A stretch of 5,982 nucleotides of DNA from an uncultured Senegalimassilia sp. (GCF_934632265.1 NZ_CAKTYH010000113.1:1-5982), one strand, 5' to 3'; numbered from the stretch's first letter, positions 1-5,642 are shown. Numbers and translations are program-made. Notes: generated by a model not told the origin, from the sequence alone.

Positions 1-1
1 G

Positions 2-187
2 GGTATGATGTGCCCGAAGTGCGTCGCCCATGTGAAGAAGGCGCTCGAGGGCGTCGAGGGCGTGTCGGAGGCCGTCGTCGACCTTGACGCCGGCACCGCC
101 GTCGCAAAGCTTACCGAGTCCGTTGAGGACGCTGTGCTCGTCGACGCCGTCGTCGAAGCCGGCTACGAGGTGAAGGGCATCGAGTAG
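2..187 (+). CDS. C-terminal heavy-metal-associated (HMA) domain, 5'-partial gene
   Basis: The reading frame is open at the left window edge and ends at a TAG codon (185-187). The visible part begins GMMCPKC, the metal-binding loop of HMA domains, whose two cysteines (MxCxxC) bind Cu(I) or a similar soft metal. The following alternation VKKALEGVEGVSEAVVDL and the end EAGYEV match helix 1, strand 2 and the last strand of the usual 65-70 residue ferredoxin-like fold. The first beta-strand that normally precedes GM.C lies before the window, so the ATG at position 5 is unlikely to be the start; only four bases precede it and it would delete that strand. It could be the C-terminal domain of a copper-translocating P-type ATPase or a separate CopZ-like chaperone of about 70 residues; the window cannot separate these. 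Metal binding is confident from the motif, the specific metal is inference. Confidence 0.85.
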   Translation, partial: GMMCPKCVAHVKKALEGVEGVSEAVVDLDAGTAVAKLTESVEDAVLVDAVVEAGYEVKGIE

Positions 188-206
188 CCGGGTCTCTTCC
201 GGTTTC

Positions 207-270
207 GCAAACTGCGGCGCCGCCAACGCATGGGAATCCAGGGTTCCGCTGCGTTGGCGGCGCCGTTTGC
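207..270. terminator. Long hairpin between convergent genes, likely bidirectional terminator
   Basis: A 15-bp perfect inverted repeat (216-230 with 250-264, arm GGCGCCGCCAACGCA) is extended by six more pairs (GCAAAC 207-212 with GTTTGC 265-270), with a 3-nt bulge TGC on the left arm. The 19-nt centre can add an inner GGAA/TTCC stem. It sits between the stop of the HMA gene and the stop of the minus-strand aminotransferase-like gene. There is no clear T-run on either side, so it is not a textbook intrinsic terminator, although position and stability fit transcript end formation in both directions. Confidence 0.6.
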
Positions 271-279
271 GTTGAGATA

Positions 280-1407
280 TTAACGCCCGGCGACTATTTG
301 CCGCAACGCGGCGATGAACCGTTCGTTGTCGGTTCTGGTGCGCACGCTTACGCAGAAATGGCTGCCGGGCGAAACGCCGGGCGTGCGATCGAGCGTGCGA
401 ACGGGAAAGCCCCGCTTTTGCAGCTTACGAACCAGGTCCGGTGTATCGGCGGCTCCCAGATGCATGGAGCGGCCCGGTGCGAACGAGCACATCACATAAT
501 TGGCTTCTGCCGGGTAGATGCTGATGCCGGGAACCAGGCTGAGCATGCACTGCATCCAAGGGATCTCGGACTCGAGCATCTCGCGCGATCGCTCAAGATG
601 GTGATCGGGCGCTGCCAGTTTGAGTAGGCGAGCGCTGAGCGCAGCGGATGCCGGACGTTTGACAAGCTGCGAGATGCGTGCGGCGACGGCAGGGTGCGCC
701 AACGCGCATGATAGGGGCATGCCCGGCAGCGAGAATGTGTCGGTTAGCGATCGGATGACGATGAGATTCGAGTGGTCGCCGAGCATGCTTGCCGCCGATT
801 CGCCGCCAAGCGTCAGGTCGATCCCGCGTTCGTCCACGATCACCCATGCGCAGGCTTGCAGGTAGTCGAGCAGCGTCTGCCGTGCCAGCAGCCGGCTAGT
901 GGGGAAGGCGGGGTTGGCGAGCATGGCCGCGTCGAAGGACAGCCCCATGCGGTCAACGGCTTGCGGCTCGGGAACAACGAAGCCATCGGGGCCGGGAACC
1001 TCCACGATGCGATGGCCGGCGGTTCCCAGGCATCGCTCGTAGGCGGCGCGCGAGGGCACGGGCACCGCCACCGTGCGCGGCTCGAAGGAGTTCGCCACGG
1101 CGGCCAGCACATCGGTTGCCGATGCGCCGACGGCTACGCAACCGGGGTGCACGCCGTAGCGTTTCGCCAGCAGTGCGGGGATTTGAGCTTGTGCGTTGCG
1201 CTCCTCTTCCGGCGTGATAGGGTTGCGCGTCAACAAGTTGAGTGCCGGGCCGAATGCGTCGGGCATGCCGAGCGGGTTGAGCGTCTGGGAGAAATCGAGC
1301 CAGTCTATGATGGCGACATCGGAATCGGGCAGCATGTCGGGAGCCGCCGGCGCAGGTGCGAGGGCACCCCACCCGGTGGCGTGAAGGCGTCCTTTCAATT
1401 CGTCCAA
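280..1407 (-). CDS. CobD/HisC-like PLP aminotransferase-fold protein lacking the catalytic lysine
   Basis: The 375-residue protein has the layout of class I/II fold-type-I PLP enzymes, closest in style to threonine-phosphate decarboxylase (CobD) and histidinol-phosphate aminotransferase (HisC): LDFSQTLNPLG (37-47), the phosphate-loop region VGASATDVL (93-101), a degenerate NPxxPT (Asn165), and VDERGID with the pyridine-N aspartate at Asp192. The motif that normally reads SLTK...LPGLRLG is SLTDTFSLPGMPLS here: residue 223 is Asp instead of the Schiff-base lysine and residue 231 is Pro instead of Arg. The C-terminal FIRVAVRT-type segment reads FCVSVRT, with Cys352 for the carboxylate-binding Arg. 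Length is normal for the family and the frame is intact. The start chosen is TTG at 1407 because AAGGAGG lies 5 nt upstream; the frame stays open far beyond, but that part is antisense to dinB. Ordinary PLP transaminase or decarboxylase chemistry is unlikely. No cobalamin or histidine gene adjoins it. Confidence 0.85.
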   Translation of the reverse strand: MDELKGRLHATGWGALAPAPAAPDMLPDSDVAIIDWLDFSQTLNPLGMPDAFGPALNLLTRNPITPEEERNAQAQIPALLAKRYGVHPGCVAVGASATDVLAAVANSFEPRTVAVPVPSRAAYERCLGTAGHRIVEVPGPDGFVVPEPQAVDRMGLSFDAAMLANPAFPTSRLLARQTLLDYLQACAWVIVDERGIDLTLGGESAASMLGDHSNLIVIRSLTDTFSLPGMPLSCALAHPAVAARISQLVKRPASAALSARLLKLAAPDHHLERSREMLESEIPWMQCMLSLVPGISIYPAEANYVMCSFAPGRSMHLGAADTPDLVRKLQKRGFPVRTLDRTPGVSPGSHFCVSVRTRTDNERFIAALRQIVAGR

Positions 1408-1412
1408 AGCGC

Positions 1413-1419
1413 CCTCCTT
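1413..1419 (-). promoter_or_regulatory. Ribosome-binding site deciding a TTG start
   Basis: On the minus strand AAGGAGG stands 5 nt before TTG at 1407. It is the only strong Shine-Dalgarno in this part of the frame and fixes the start of the aminotransferase-like gene. The upstream in-frame ATGs fall inside dinB and have no comparable site. Confidence 0.8.
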
Positions 1420-1450
1420 CCCATTGGTTCCCGATATCGCGTTAAAGCCG

Positions 1451-1473
1451 AACGCTAATAGTAGCACAGCGTT
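1451..1473. repeat. Short inverted repeat in the dinB/aminotransferase divergent intergenic region
   Basis: AACGCT (1451-1456) and AGCGTT (1468-1473) form a 6-bp inverted repeat with an 11-bp spacer, in the 99-bp gap between the divergent start codons. On the minus strand the spacer contains TGCTACTAT, an extended -10-like sequence that could serve the aminotransferase-like gene, so the repeat could be an operator over that promoter. A 6-bp repeat can occur by chance. Confidence 0.25.
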
Positions 1474-1493
1474 TTGCGCTCTGCGTCCCGTGG

Positions 1494-1499
1494 TAAACT
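1494..1499 (+). promoter_or_regulatory. Candidate -10 element for leaderless dinB transcription
   Basis: TAAACT fits the actinobacterial TANNNT -10 pattern and ends 7 nt before the ATG at 1507. That spacing would place transcription start at or next to the A of the start codon. No convincing -35 is seen at 16-18 bp, and no Shine-Dalgarno precedes the ATG, which is consistent with a leaderless mRNA. Confidence 0.4.
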
Positions 1500-1506
1500 G
1501 GAACAC

Positions 1507-2805
1507 ATGATCGATTCGAGCGAACATGAGGGCATGCTGCCTTTGGAACCCTGGGATGGGCCGGCGATACTGCTGGTCGACCTCGACGCGTTCTTCGCTT
1601 CCGTCGAGCAGCTCGATCACCCCGGATGGCGTGGCAAGCCCGTCATCGTCGGGGGCAGCGCCGACAAGCACGGCGTGGTGTCGACTGCATCCTACGAGGC
1701 GCGCGTGTTCGGCGTTCACTCCGCCATGCCTGCGGCAACGGCGCGCAAGCTTTGCCCGCAGGCTATTTGGGCCAGCGGCAGGTTCGAGCGGTATAAGCAG
1801 GTCAGCAACCAGGTTATGGCCATCCTTAACGATGAGACGCCGCTTGTGCAGCAGGTCAGCATCGACGAGGCCTTCCTCGACGTCACTCCCACGCGCACCA
1901 ATCGGGAGCACCCCGTTGCCATCGCGCGCCGCATCCAGCAACGGGTGGAACAGCTCGGCGTCACGTGCTCGGTTGGGGTGGGAACGTCCAAAACGGTAGC
2001 GAAGATCGCATCCGATATGGACAAGCCCCGTGGCCTTACCGTCGTTTATCCGGGCACTGAGCGAACGTTTCTCGACCCGCTTCCGGTGCGAAGCATGAGC
2101 GGCATCGGCGCCGCCGCCGAGCAACGTTTGAAAAGCCATGGGGTGGAAACGCTCGGGCAGCTGGTGTGCGAGGGTCCGGCGCGCCTTGAGCGGCTCTTCG
2201 GGAAGAACGGGCGCGTCATGTATATGCGAGCATGCGGTTTAGACGACTCCCCGATTCAGCAGCATGCGCCGGTGAAGTCGGTGTCGAACGAGGTCACGTT
2301 TGCGAACGATTTGCGTACGCGTGACGATATCGAGGCGGCGATCAACACGCAATCGGCCAAGGTGGGCAGAAGGCTGCGCGGCAAAGGCCTGCGCGGCTCC
2401 ACCATCGGCCTGCGCCTTCGGTATCCTGATAGGTCGAGCCGCTCCGTTCAGTGCAGGCTTGCCAGGCCGACCGACGATGAGCTGTTGTTCGCTCCAGAGC
2501 TTTGCGGCATGCTTGATGAGCTATGGGAACCCGGCATCGCGGTGCGTCTTATCGGGGTGTCCGTGTCCGGGTTTTCCGAGTCGGAAGGCGAGCAGGGCAG
2601 TCTGTTCGATGTGAAGCAGGTCGCCCCGCTTGAGGGCGACGCGAAGCCGCGCATTCAAGACGAGTCGAAGCGTCGCGGCTTGCTTGCGGCAACCGATCTG
2701 GTGAAAGACCGTTTTGGGGAAGGAGCGGTCCGTTTCGGCCACGAGCTGCGCAACGACGGCAACACCACCGGCACCGCCGCCAAGAATCCCGCAGATTATC
2801 AGTAG
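1507..2805 (+). CDS. dinB: DNA polymerase IV (Y-family translesion polymerase)
   Basis: This 432-residue protein is a Y-family polymerase that copies past damaged or unpaired template bases in the cytoplasm. Palm motif I reads LLVDLDAFFASVEQ, with metal-binding Asp25 and probable steric-gate Phe30. The second catalytic motif is SIDEAFLD with Asp120 and Glu121. YEARVFGVHSAMP and CSVGVGTSKTVAKIASD are family signatures, MSGIG begins the thumb helix-hairpin-helix, and KSVSNEVTF starts the little-finger domain. QGSLFD (363-368) matches a beta-clamp-binding peptide. The 64 residues after it end in the frequent LVKDRFGEGAVRFG segment, so the enzyme looks intact and active. The ATG at 1507 is preferred over TTG at 1474, which has no ribosome-binding site, and over ATG at 1534; the N-terminus is about 17 residues longer than in compact DinB proteins. 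No LexA box of the GAAC-N4-GTTC type is visible, so SOS control is not supported. Confidence 0.96.
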   Translation: MIDSSEHEGMLPLEPWDGPAILLVDLDAFFASVEQLDHPGWRGKPVIVGGSADKHGVVSTASYEARVFGVHSAMPAATARKLCPQAIWASGRFERYKQVSNQVMAILNDETPLVQQVSIDEAFLDVTPTRTNREHPVAIARRIQQRVEQLGVTCSVGVGTSKTVAKIASDMDKPRGLTVVYPGTERTFLDPLPVRSMSGIGAAAEQRLKSHGVETLGQLVCEGPARLERLFGKNGRVMYMRACGLDDSPIQQHAPVKSVSNEVTFANDLRTRDDIEAAINTQSAKVGRRLRGKGLRGSTIGLRLRYPDRSSRSVQCRLARPTDDELLFAPELCGMLDELWEPGIAVRLIGVSVSGFSESEGEQGSLFDVKQVAPLEGDAKPRIQDESKRRGLLAATDLVKDRFGEGAVRFGHELRNDGNTTGTAAKNPADYQ

Positions 2806-3788
2806 TCCCAGTAATCCTGAATCAATTCCTGCCTGTTCGCCTTTTGCGATTTCTTCAGGATGTTGTGCACATGTACCTTCACGGTTCCCGGTGCCAGCGA
2901 AAGCTCGGCTGCGATGTTCTGGTTGTCCTTGCCCAGCAGTACCAGGCGCAAGATCTCGGTTTCGCGGGGCGTCAGCTTATGGGACGCCGCGTAGGGTACC
3001 AGGTTGTGATCGATATACGTTTCCACCTGCTCGCCTCCTTGCGTGGGAGGCTCGCTGTGGCGCACGGAAAGGTACGTGAGCGAAGATCGCAGCGCCACGA
3101 ACTCGCAAACCAGGGCAAGCAGGTTCTCGGCGAAGTTGCGTTCCGGGAAGAAACCCAGGGGGATATCAAGGTGTCCGGGGCCGATTACCAGCAAGACAAA
3201 GCCGTTTTCGGCTACCACCGCAAGCAGCAGCACCCAGAGCAGCACGTAGAATTTTGGGAATCGGCTTAATCGCAACCGCATCCGGTTATCTTCGGTGGTG
3301 ATGTATTTGAACGCTGCGAAAAACAACATCCAGACGATGAACACTTCGCGCAGCGAATAGAACATGAACATGTGCACATACCCTTGCGGAAGGAACAACG
3401 TCACGGCAAGGCTTGCGCCGACGAACAGGTACGCCGGGCCCAGTTTGACGATGATCGAATCTTCTTCAACGTAGGCGCACACCATCAACCAAAACGACAT
3501 GAGCGTAGCGCAACCGAAGATGATGGAAAACGCCGGGTCGCCGATGAAGAACGCCTCATGTGACACCGCCGACTCCGATGCCATCACATAATCGTCGCGG
3601 AAGACCAGCAGGCAATCGCAGTAATACATGAGAAAGCCCACGAAGCAGTACAGCTGGACTTTGTTTCGCGAAACCAAATAGGACGCGAGACAGACTGCCG
3701 AGGTCAAGATGGCGCATACCTGCATGGCGATCGAGTAATAAAACAGGAACATGCTTGAATCCACAGCACATCGCTTTCGTTTAGTCAT
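2799..3788 (-). CDS. Membrane-bound LuxR/GerE-family transcriptional regulator (seven predicted helices)
   Basis: The 329-residue protein has two parts. Residues about 14-240 contain seven hydrophobic segments, near 14-39, 46-63, 82-107, 116-134, 137-163, 178-203 and 217-241. Residues 272-323 are a LuxR/GerE helix-turn-helix: LTPRETEILRLVLLGKDNQNIAAELSLAPGTVKVHV is interrupted by no gap and contains the family's LTxRExEIL and TVKxHxxNI words. There is no receiver or autoinducer domain, so this is a one-component regulator whose membrane part probably senses the signal. The architecture is characteristic of Eggerthellaceae-type genomes (family knowledge). Start at ATG 3788 is supported by GGAG 3 nt upstream; ATG for Met13 has none. 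The gene ends 7 bp inside dinB, tail to tail, and is divergent from the YfcC-type transporter gene, its most likely target. Signal and target are inferred. Confidence 0.92.
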   Translation of the reverse strand: MTKRKRCAVDSSMFLFYYSIAMQVCAILTSAVCLASYLVSRNKVQLYCFVGFLMYYCDCLLVFRDDYVMASESAVSHEAFFIGDPAFSIIFGCATLMSFWLMVCAYVEEDSIIVKLGPAYLFVGASLAVTLFLPQGYVHMFMFYSLREVFIVWMLFFAAFKYITTEDNRMRLRLSRFPKFYVLLWVLLLAVVAENGFVLLVIGPGHLDIPLGFFPERNFAENLLALVCEFVALRSSLTYLSVRHSEPPTQGGEQVETYIDHNLVPYAASHKLTPRETEILRLVLLGKDNQNIAAELSLAPGTVKVHVHNILKKSQKANRQELIQDYWDY

Positions 3789-3810
3789 TGGCTCCGCTTT
3801 TGACGCGTTC

Positions 3811-3816
3811 AGTATA
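3811..3816 (-). promoter_or_regulatory. Candidate -10 element of the membrane LuxR gene
   Basis: On the minus strand TATACT matches the sigma-70 -10 consensus at five of six bases and lies 22 nt before the start codon. No good -35 is present at 16-18 bp (TTCGTG lies at 17 bp), suggesting that an activator may be needed. The element overlaps a GTATAC palindrome related to the TATACC repeats further along, so autoregulation is possible. Confidence 0.4.
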
Positions 3817-3858
3817 CGCTAGAAATCCAGAAACACGAAATGCCTGATAAAACAGCTC

Positions 3859-3910
3859 TATACCCGGTTTATACCTCCGTATATACCCTTGTTTCCTCTG
3901 GCGATATACG
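3859..3910 (+). repeat. Phased TATACC/TATACG direct repeats, candidate regulator-binding array
   Basis: TATACCC at 3859, TATACC at 3870, TATACCC at 3882 and TATACG at 3905 begin 11, 12 and 23 bp apart, close to one, one and two helical turns, so all lie on about the same DNA face. Related copies occur at 3813 (TATACG) and 4012 (TATACC). The third copy is embedded in the palindrome GTATATAC (3879-3886). Lying between the divergent LuxR and transporter genes, the array is a reasonable binding site for the LuxR protein. TATATA at 3880-3885 could also act as a -10 for the transporter, though no -35 is convincing. Confidence 0.45.
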
Positions 3911-3993
3911 CCTAAACCTGCCAATGATGTGGGCAACCCGAAAAGCACGGGTGCAAGTCGCTCGCAACGAAGCGAACTGAGCCAAGCAGGGCG
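3909..3993 (+). ncRNA. Structured leader RNA candidate upstream of the transporter, riboswitch-like
   Basis: A compact fold can be drawn by eye. An outer helix pairs CGCC (3909-3912) with GGCG (3990-3993) and, after a 5-nt bulge, CTGC (3918-3921) with GCAG (3986-3989). Inside, one hairpin pairs GC plus ACCCG (3933-3940) with CGGGT plus GC (3948-3954), with one bulged A and a 7-nt loop. A second pairs TCGC (3962-3965) with GCGA (3972-3975) around AACGAA. The unpaired words GGGCAA, GCAAGTC and AACTGAGCC look like the conserved junction words of metabolite-binding RNAs; GGTGCAAGTC followed by GAACTGAGCC faintly recalls cobalamin riboswitches, and GGCAACC followed by GGTGC recalls SAM-I. Neither consensus is met, so no ligand is assigned. 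It would be transcribed in the transporter mRNA, ending about 60 nt before the start codon. Confidence 0.4.
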
Positions 3994-4010
3994 CGGATGT
4001 TGCGACAACG

Positions 4011-4030
4011 CTATACCGGATATAGTCCGG
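4011..4030 (+). promoter_or_regulatory. Two mutually exclusive hairpins just upstream of the transporter ribosome-binding site
   Basis: CTATA (4011-4015) can pair with TATAG (4021-4025) around CCGGA. Alternatively CCGGA (4016-4020) can pair with TCCGG (4026-4030) around TATAG. The two 5-bp stems cannot form together, and the second is GC-rich and stronger. Further on, ACTCC (4032-4036) can pair with GGGGT (4045-4049), covering the Shine-Dalgarno. As DNA, the first stem is also a 15-bp dyad that contains another TATACC copy, so it might be an operator instead. Confidence 0.35.
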
Positions 4031-4040
4031 AACTCCATGA

Positions 4041-4048
4041 AAGGGGGG
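4041..4048 (+). promoter_or_regulatory. Ribosome-binding site of the YfcC-family transporter
   Basis: AAGGGGGG lies 5 nt before ATG 4054 and decides that start over the in-frame ATG at 3997, which has only a weak AGGG and would overlap the hairpins in the leader. Confidence 0.8.
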
Positions 4049-4053
4049 TGCAT

Positions 4054-5622
4054 ATGTCTACCGAGGCCGCTGCCGTCGACTCCGCAGGCGGGCCCGTGGT
4101 GAAGGAGAAGAAGAAGAGGAAGAAGAAGCTTAGTTTCCCGACAGCGTTCACCATCCTGTTCGTCTTGACCATCATCGCGGTTATCGCAACGTGGTTCGTG
4201 CCGGCAGGACAGTACGCGAAGCTTCAGTATGTGGCCGATTCCAATGTGCTCACGGTCACGAGCCCGCAAGGCGAGCTGAGCGAGGTTCCCGCTACGCAAG
4301 ATCAGCTCGATCAGCTCGGCGTGCAGATCGACATCGAGCAGTTCACTGGCGGGTCCATCACGAAGGCCATCTCGATCCCCGGTACCTATGAGCAGCTTCA
4401 AGCTCAGCCTAAGGGCATCGCCGATGTCACGCAGGCGATGGTGTCCGGCACGATCGACGGCGTCGATATCATGGTGTTCATCCTGGTGCTCGGCGGCCTG
4501 ATCGGCGTTGTCAACGCAACCGGCGCGTTCGAGTCCGGTCTGATGGCATTGACGAAAAAGACCAAAGGCCATGAGTTTTTGCTCGTGTTCCTGGTCGCCC
4601 TGCTCATGGTCCTCGGCGGCACGTCTTGCGGCCTTGAAGAGGAAGCTGTGGCGTTCTACCCGATCCTGGTTCCGGTGTTCTTAGCGCTCGGTTACGACTC
4701 CATCGTATGCGTCGGCGCTATCTTCCTGGCCGGTTCCATGGGCACCACGTTCTCCACGATCAACCCGTTCAGCGTCGTTATCGCCTCGAACGCGGCGGGC
4801 ATCAATTTCATGGAGGGCTTCGAGTGGCGCGTTGGCGGCTGCATCGTGGGCGCCAGCTACCTGTACTGGTACTGCAAGAAGATCAAGGCCAACCCCGAGG
4901 CTTCCTACACCTACGAGGATCGCGAGCACTTCGCCCAGCTGTTCAGCGTTGAACGCGGCGAGACCGCCGCTGCCCACGCAGAGGGCTTCAGCCTGCGCAA
5001 GAAGGCCATCCTGGTGCTCTTCATCGCCGCCTTCGTCCTGATGGTGTACGGCGTCATGAACCTGCACTGGTGGTTCCCGCAGATGGCCGCCATGTTCCTG
5101 GCTATCTCGATCATCATCATGTTCATCTCGGGTACCGACGAGAAGACCGTGGTGAACGCGTTCATCAACGGCGCATCCTCGCTGGTCGGCGTGTCCTTGA
5201 TCATCGGCCTGGCCCGTGGCATCAACCTGATCATGGAAGAGGGCCTGATCTCCGACACTCTTCTGTTCTGGTCCTCCAACGCGGTTCAGGGCATGGCGGG
5301 TCCGGCGTTCATCCTGATCATGATGCTGCTGTTCTTCCTGCTCGGCTTCGTGGTCCCGTCTTCCTCCGGTCTGGCCGTTCTGGCAATGCCCATTATGGCT
5401 CCTCTGGCCGATACGGTCGGCATCGATCGCTACTCTATCGTCTGCGCTTATCAGTGGGGTCAGTACGCGATGCTCTACCTCGCACCTACCGGCCTGGTTT
5501 TGGCAACCCTGACCATGTTGGATATGAAGTACTCCAAGTGGTTCAAGTTCGTGTGGCCCATCGTGGTGTTCACGTTGGTGTTCGGCGGTATCCTCCTGTG
5601 CGCGCAGGTCATGCTCGCATAA
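4054..5622 (+). CDS. YfcC family (DcuC/ArcD-like) inner-membrane transporter
   Basis: The 522-residue protein is a multi-pass inner-membrane carrier of the YfcC family, whose members include C4-dicarboxylate-like carriers and arginine/ornithine antiporters of the ArcD type. A lysine-rich cytoplasmic tail KEKKKRKKK (17-25) precedes helix 1 (about 28-50, ending ATWFVPAGQY, a family signature). Residues about 55-125 form a hydrophilic loop. Then come IMVFILVLGGLIGVVNATGA, the hallmark GGTSCGLEEEAVAFYPIL (Glu195-197), TINPFSVVIASNAAG (about 235-249, N237-P238), and a C-terminal repeat-like VPSSSGLAVLAMPIMAPLAD (434-453). There are about a dozen helices in all and the length is usual for the family. 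The substrate cannot be read from the sequence; amino acids or dicarboxylates are the likely classes. Codons are strongly biased to ATC, CTG, GGC and TCC, particularly in the second half, suggesting high expression. It is a single-gene unit with a structured leader, divergent from the membrane LuxR gene, and closed by a strong hairpin. Confidence 0.93.
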   Translation: MSTEAAAVDSAGGPVVKEKKKRKKKLSFPTAFTILFVLTIIAVIATWFVPAGQYAKLQYVADSNVLTVTSPQGELSEVPATQDQLDQLGVQIDIEQFTGGSITKAISIPGTYEQLQAQPKGIADVTQAMVSGTIDGVDIMVFILVLGGLIGVVNATGAFESGLMALTKKTKGHEFLLVFLVALLMVLGGTSCGLEEEAVAFYPILVPVFLALGYDSIVCVGAIFLAGSMGTTFSTINPFSVVIASNAAGINFMEGFEWRVGGCIVGASYLYWYCKKIKANPEASYTYEDREHFAQLFSVERGETAAAHAEGFSLRKKAILVLFIAAFVLMVYGVMNLHWWFPQMAAMFLAISIIIMFISGTDEKTVVNAFINGASSLVGVSLIIGLARGINLIMEEGLISDTLLFWSSNAVQGMAGPAFILIMMLLFFLLGFVVPSSSGLAVLAMPIMAPLADTVGIDRYSIVCAYQWGQYAMLYLAPTGLVLATLTMLDMKYSKWFKFVWPIVVFTLVFGGILLCAQVMLA

Positions 5623-5642
5623 TGCCGCAAACATACTCCTTA

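Noticed and set aside
772..1458. Plus-strand open frame of 228 codons
   Set aside because: It is antisense to the aminotransferase-like gene, with low-complexity Gly/Arg/His composition and no recognisable motif.
1441..1540. LexA/SOS box upstream of dinB
   Set aside because: GAAC occurs near the start, but no GAAC-N4-GTTC or CTG-N10-CAG symmetric site is present in the region read.
1408..2139. The minus-strand frame of the aminotransferase-like gene stays open for a further 244 codons into dinB
   Set aside because: It is antisense to clearly coding dinB and shows no domain sequence; the Shine-Dalgarno-supported TTG at 1407 gives the normal family length.
3909..3993. Naming the leader a cobalamin or SAM-I riboswitch
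   Set aside because: Only short words match (GGTGCAAGTC, GAACTGAGCC, GGCAACC). The CCCGCCACTGT core and B12 box of the cobalamin class, and the P2 kink-turn helix of SAM-I, are not found.
3997..4053. Longer transporter N-terminus starting at ATG 3997
   Set aside because: It has only a weak AGGG before it, adds 19 residues unlike the family, and covers the leader hairpins; AAGGGGGG before 4054 is far better.
3781..4572. Minus-strand open frame of 263 codons across the intergenic region
   Set aside because: It crosses the repeat array and leader and the start of the transporter gene, overlaps the regulator start, and has no protein-like motifs.
4681..5634. Minus-strand open frame of 317 codons opposite the transporter
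   Set aside because: Its His/Asp/Gln-rich composition is the mirror of the strongly biased codons of the transporter gene; no domain or ribosome-binding site is seen.
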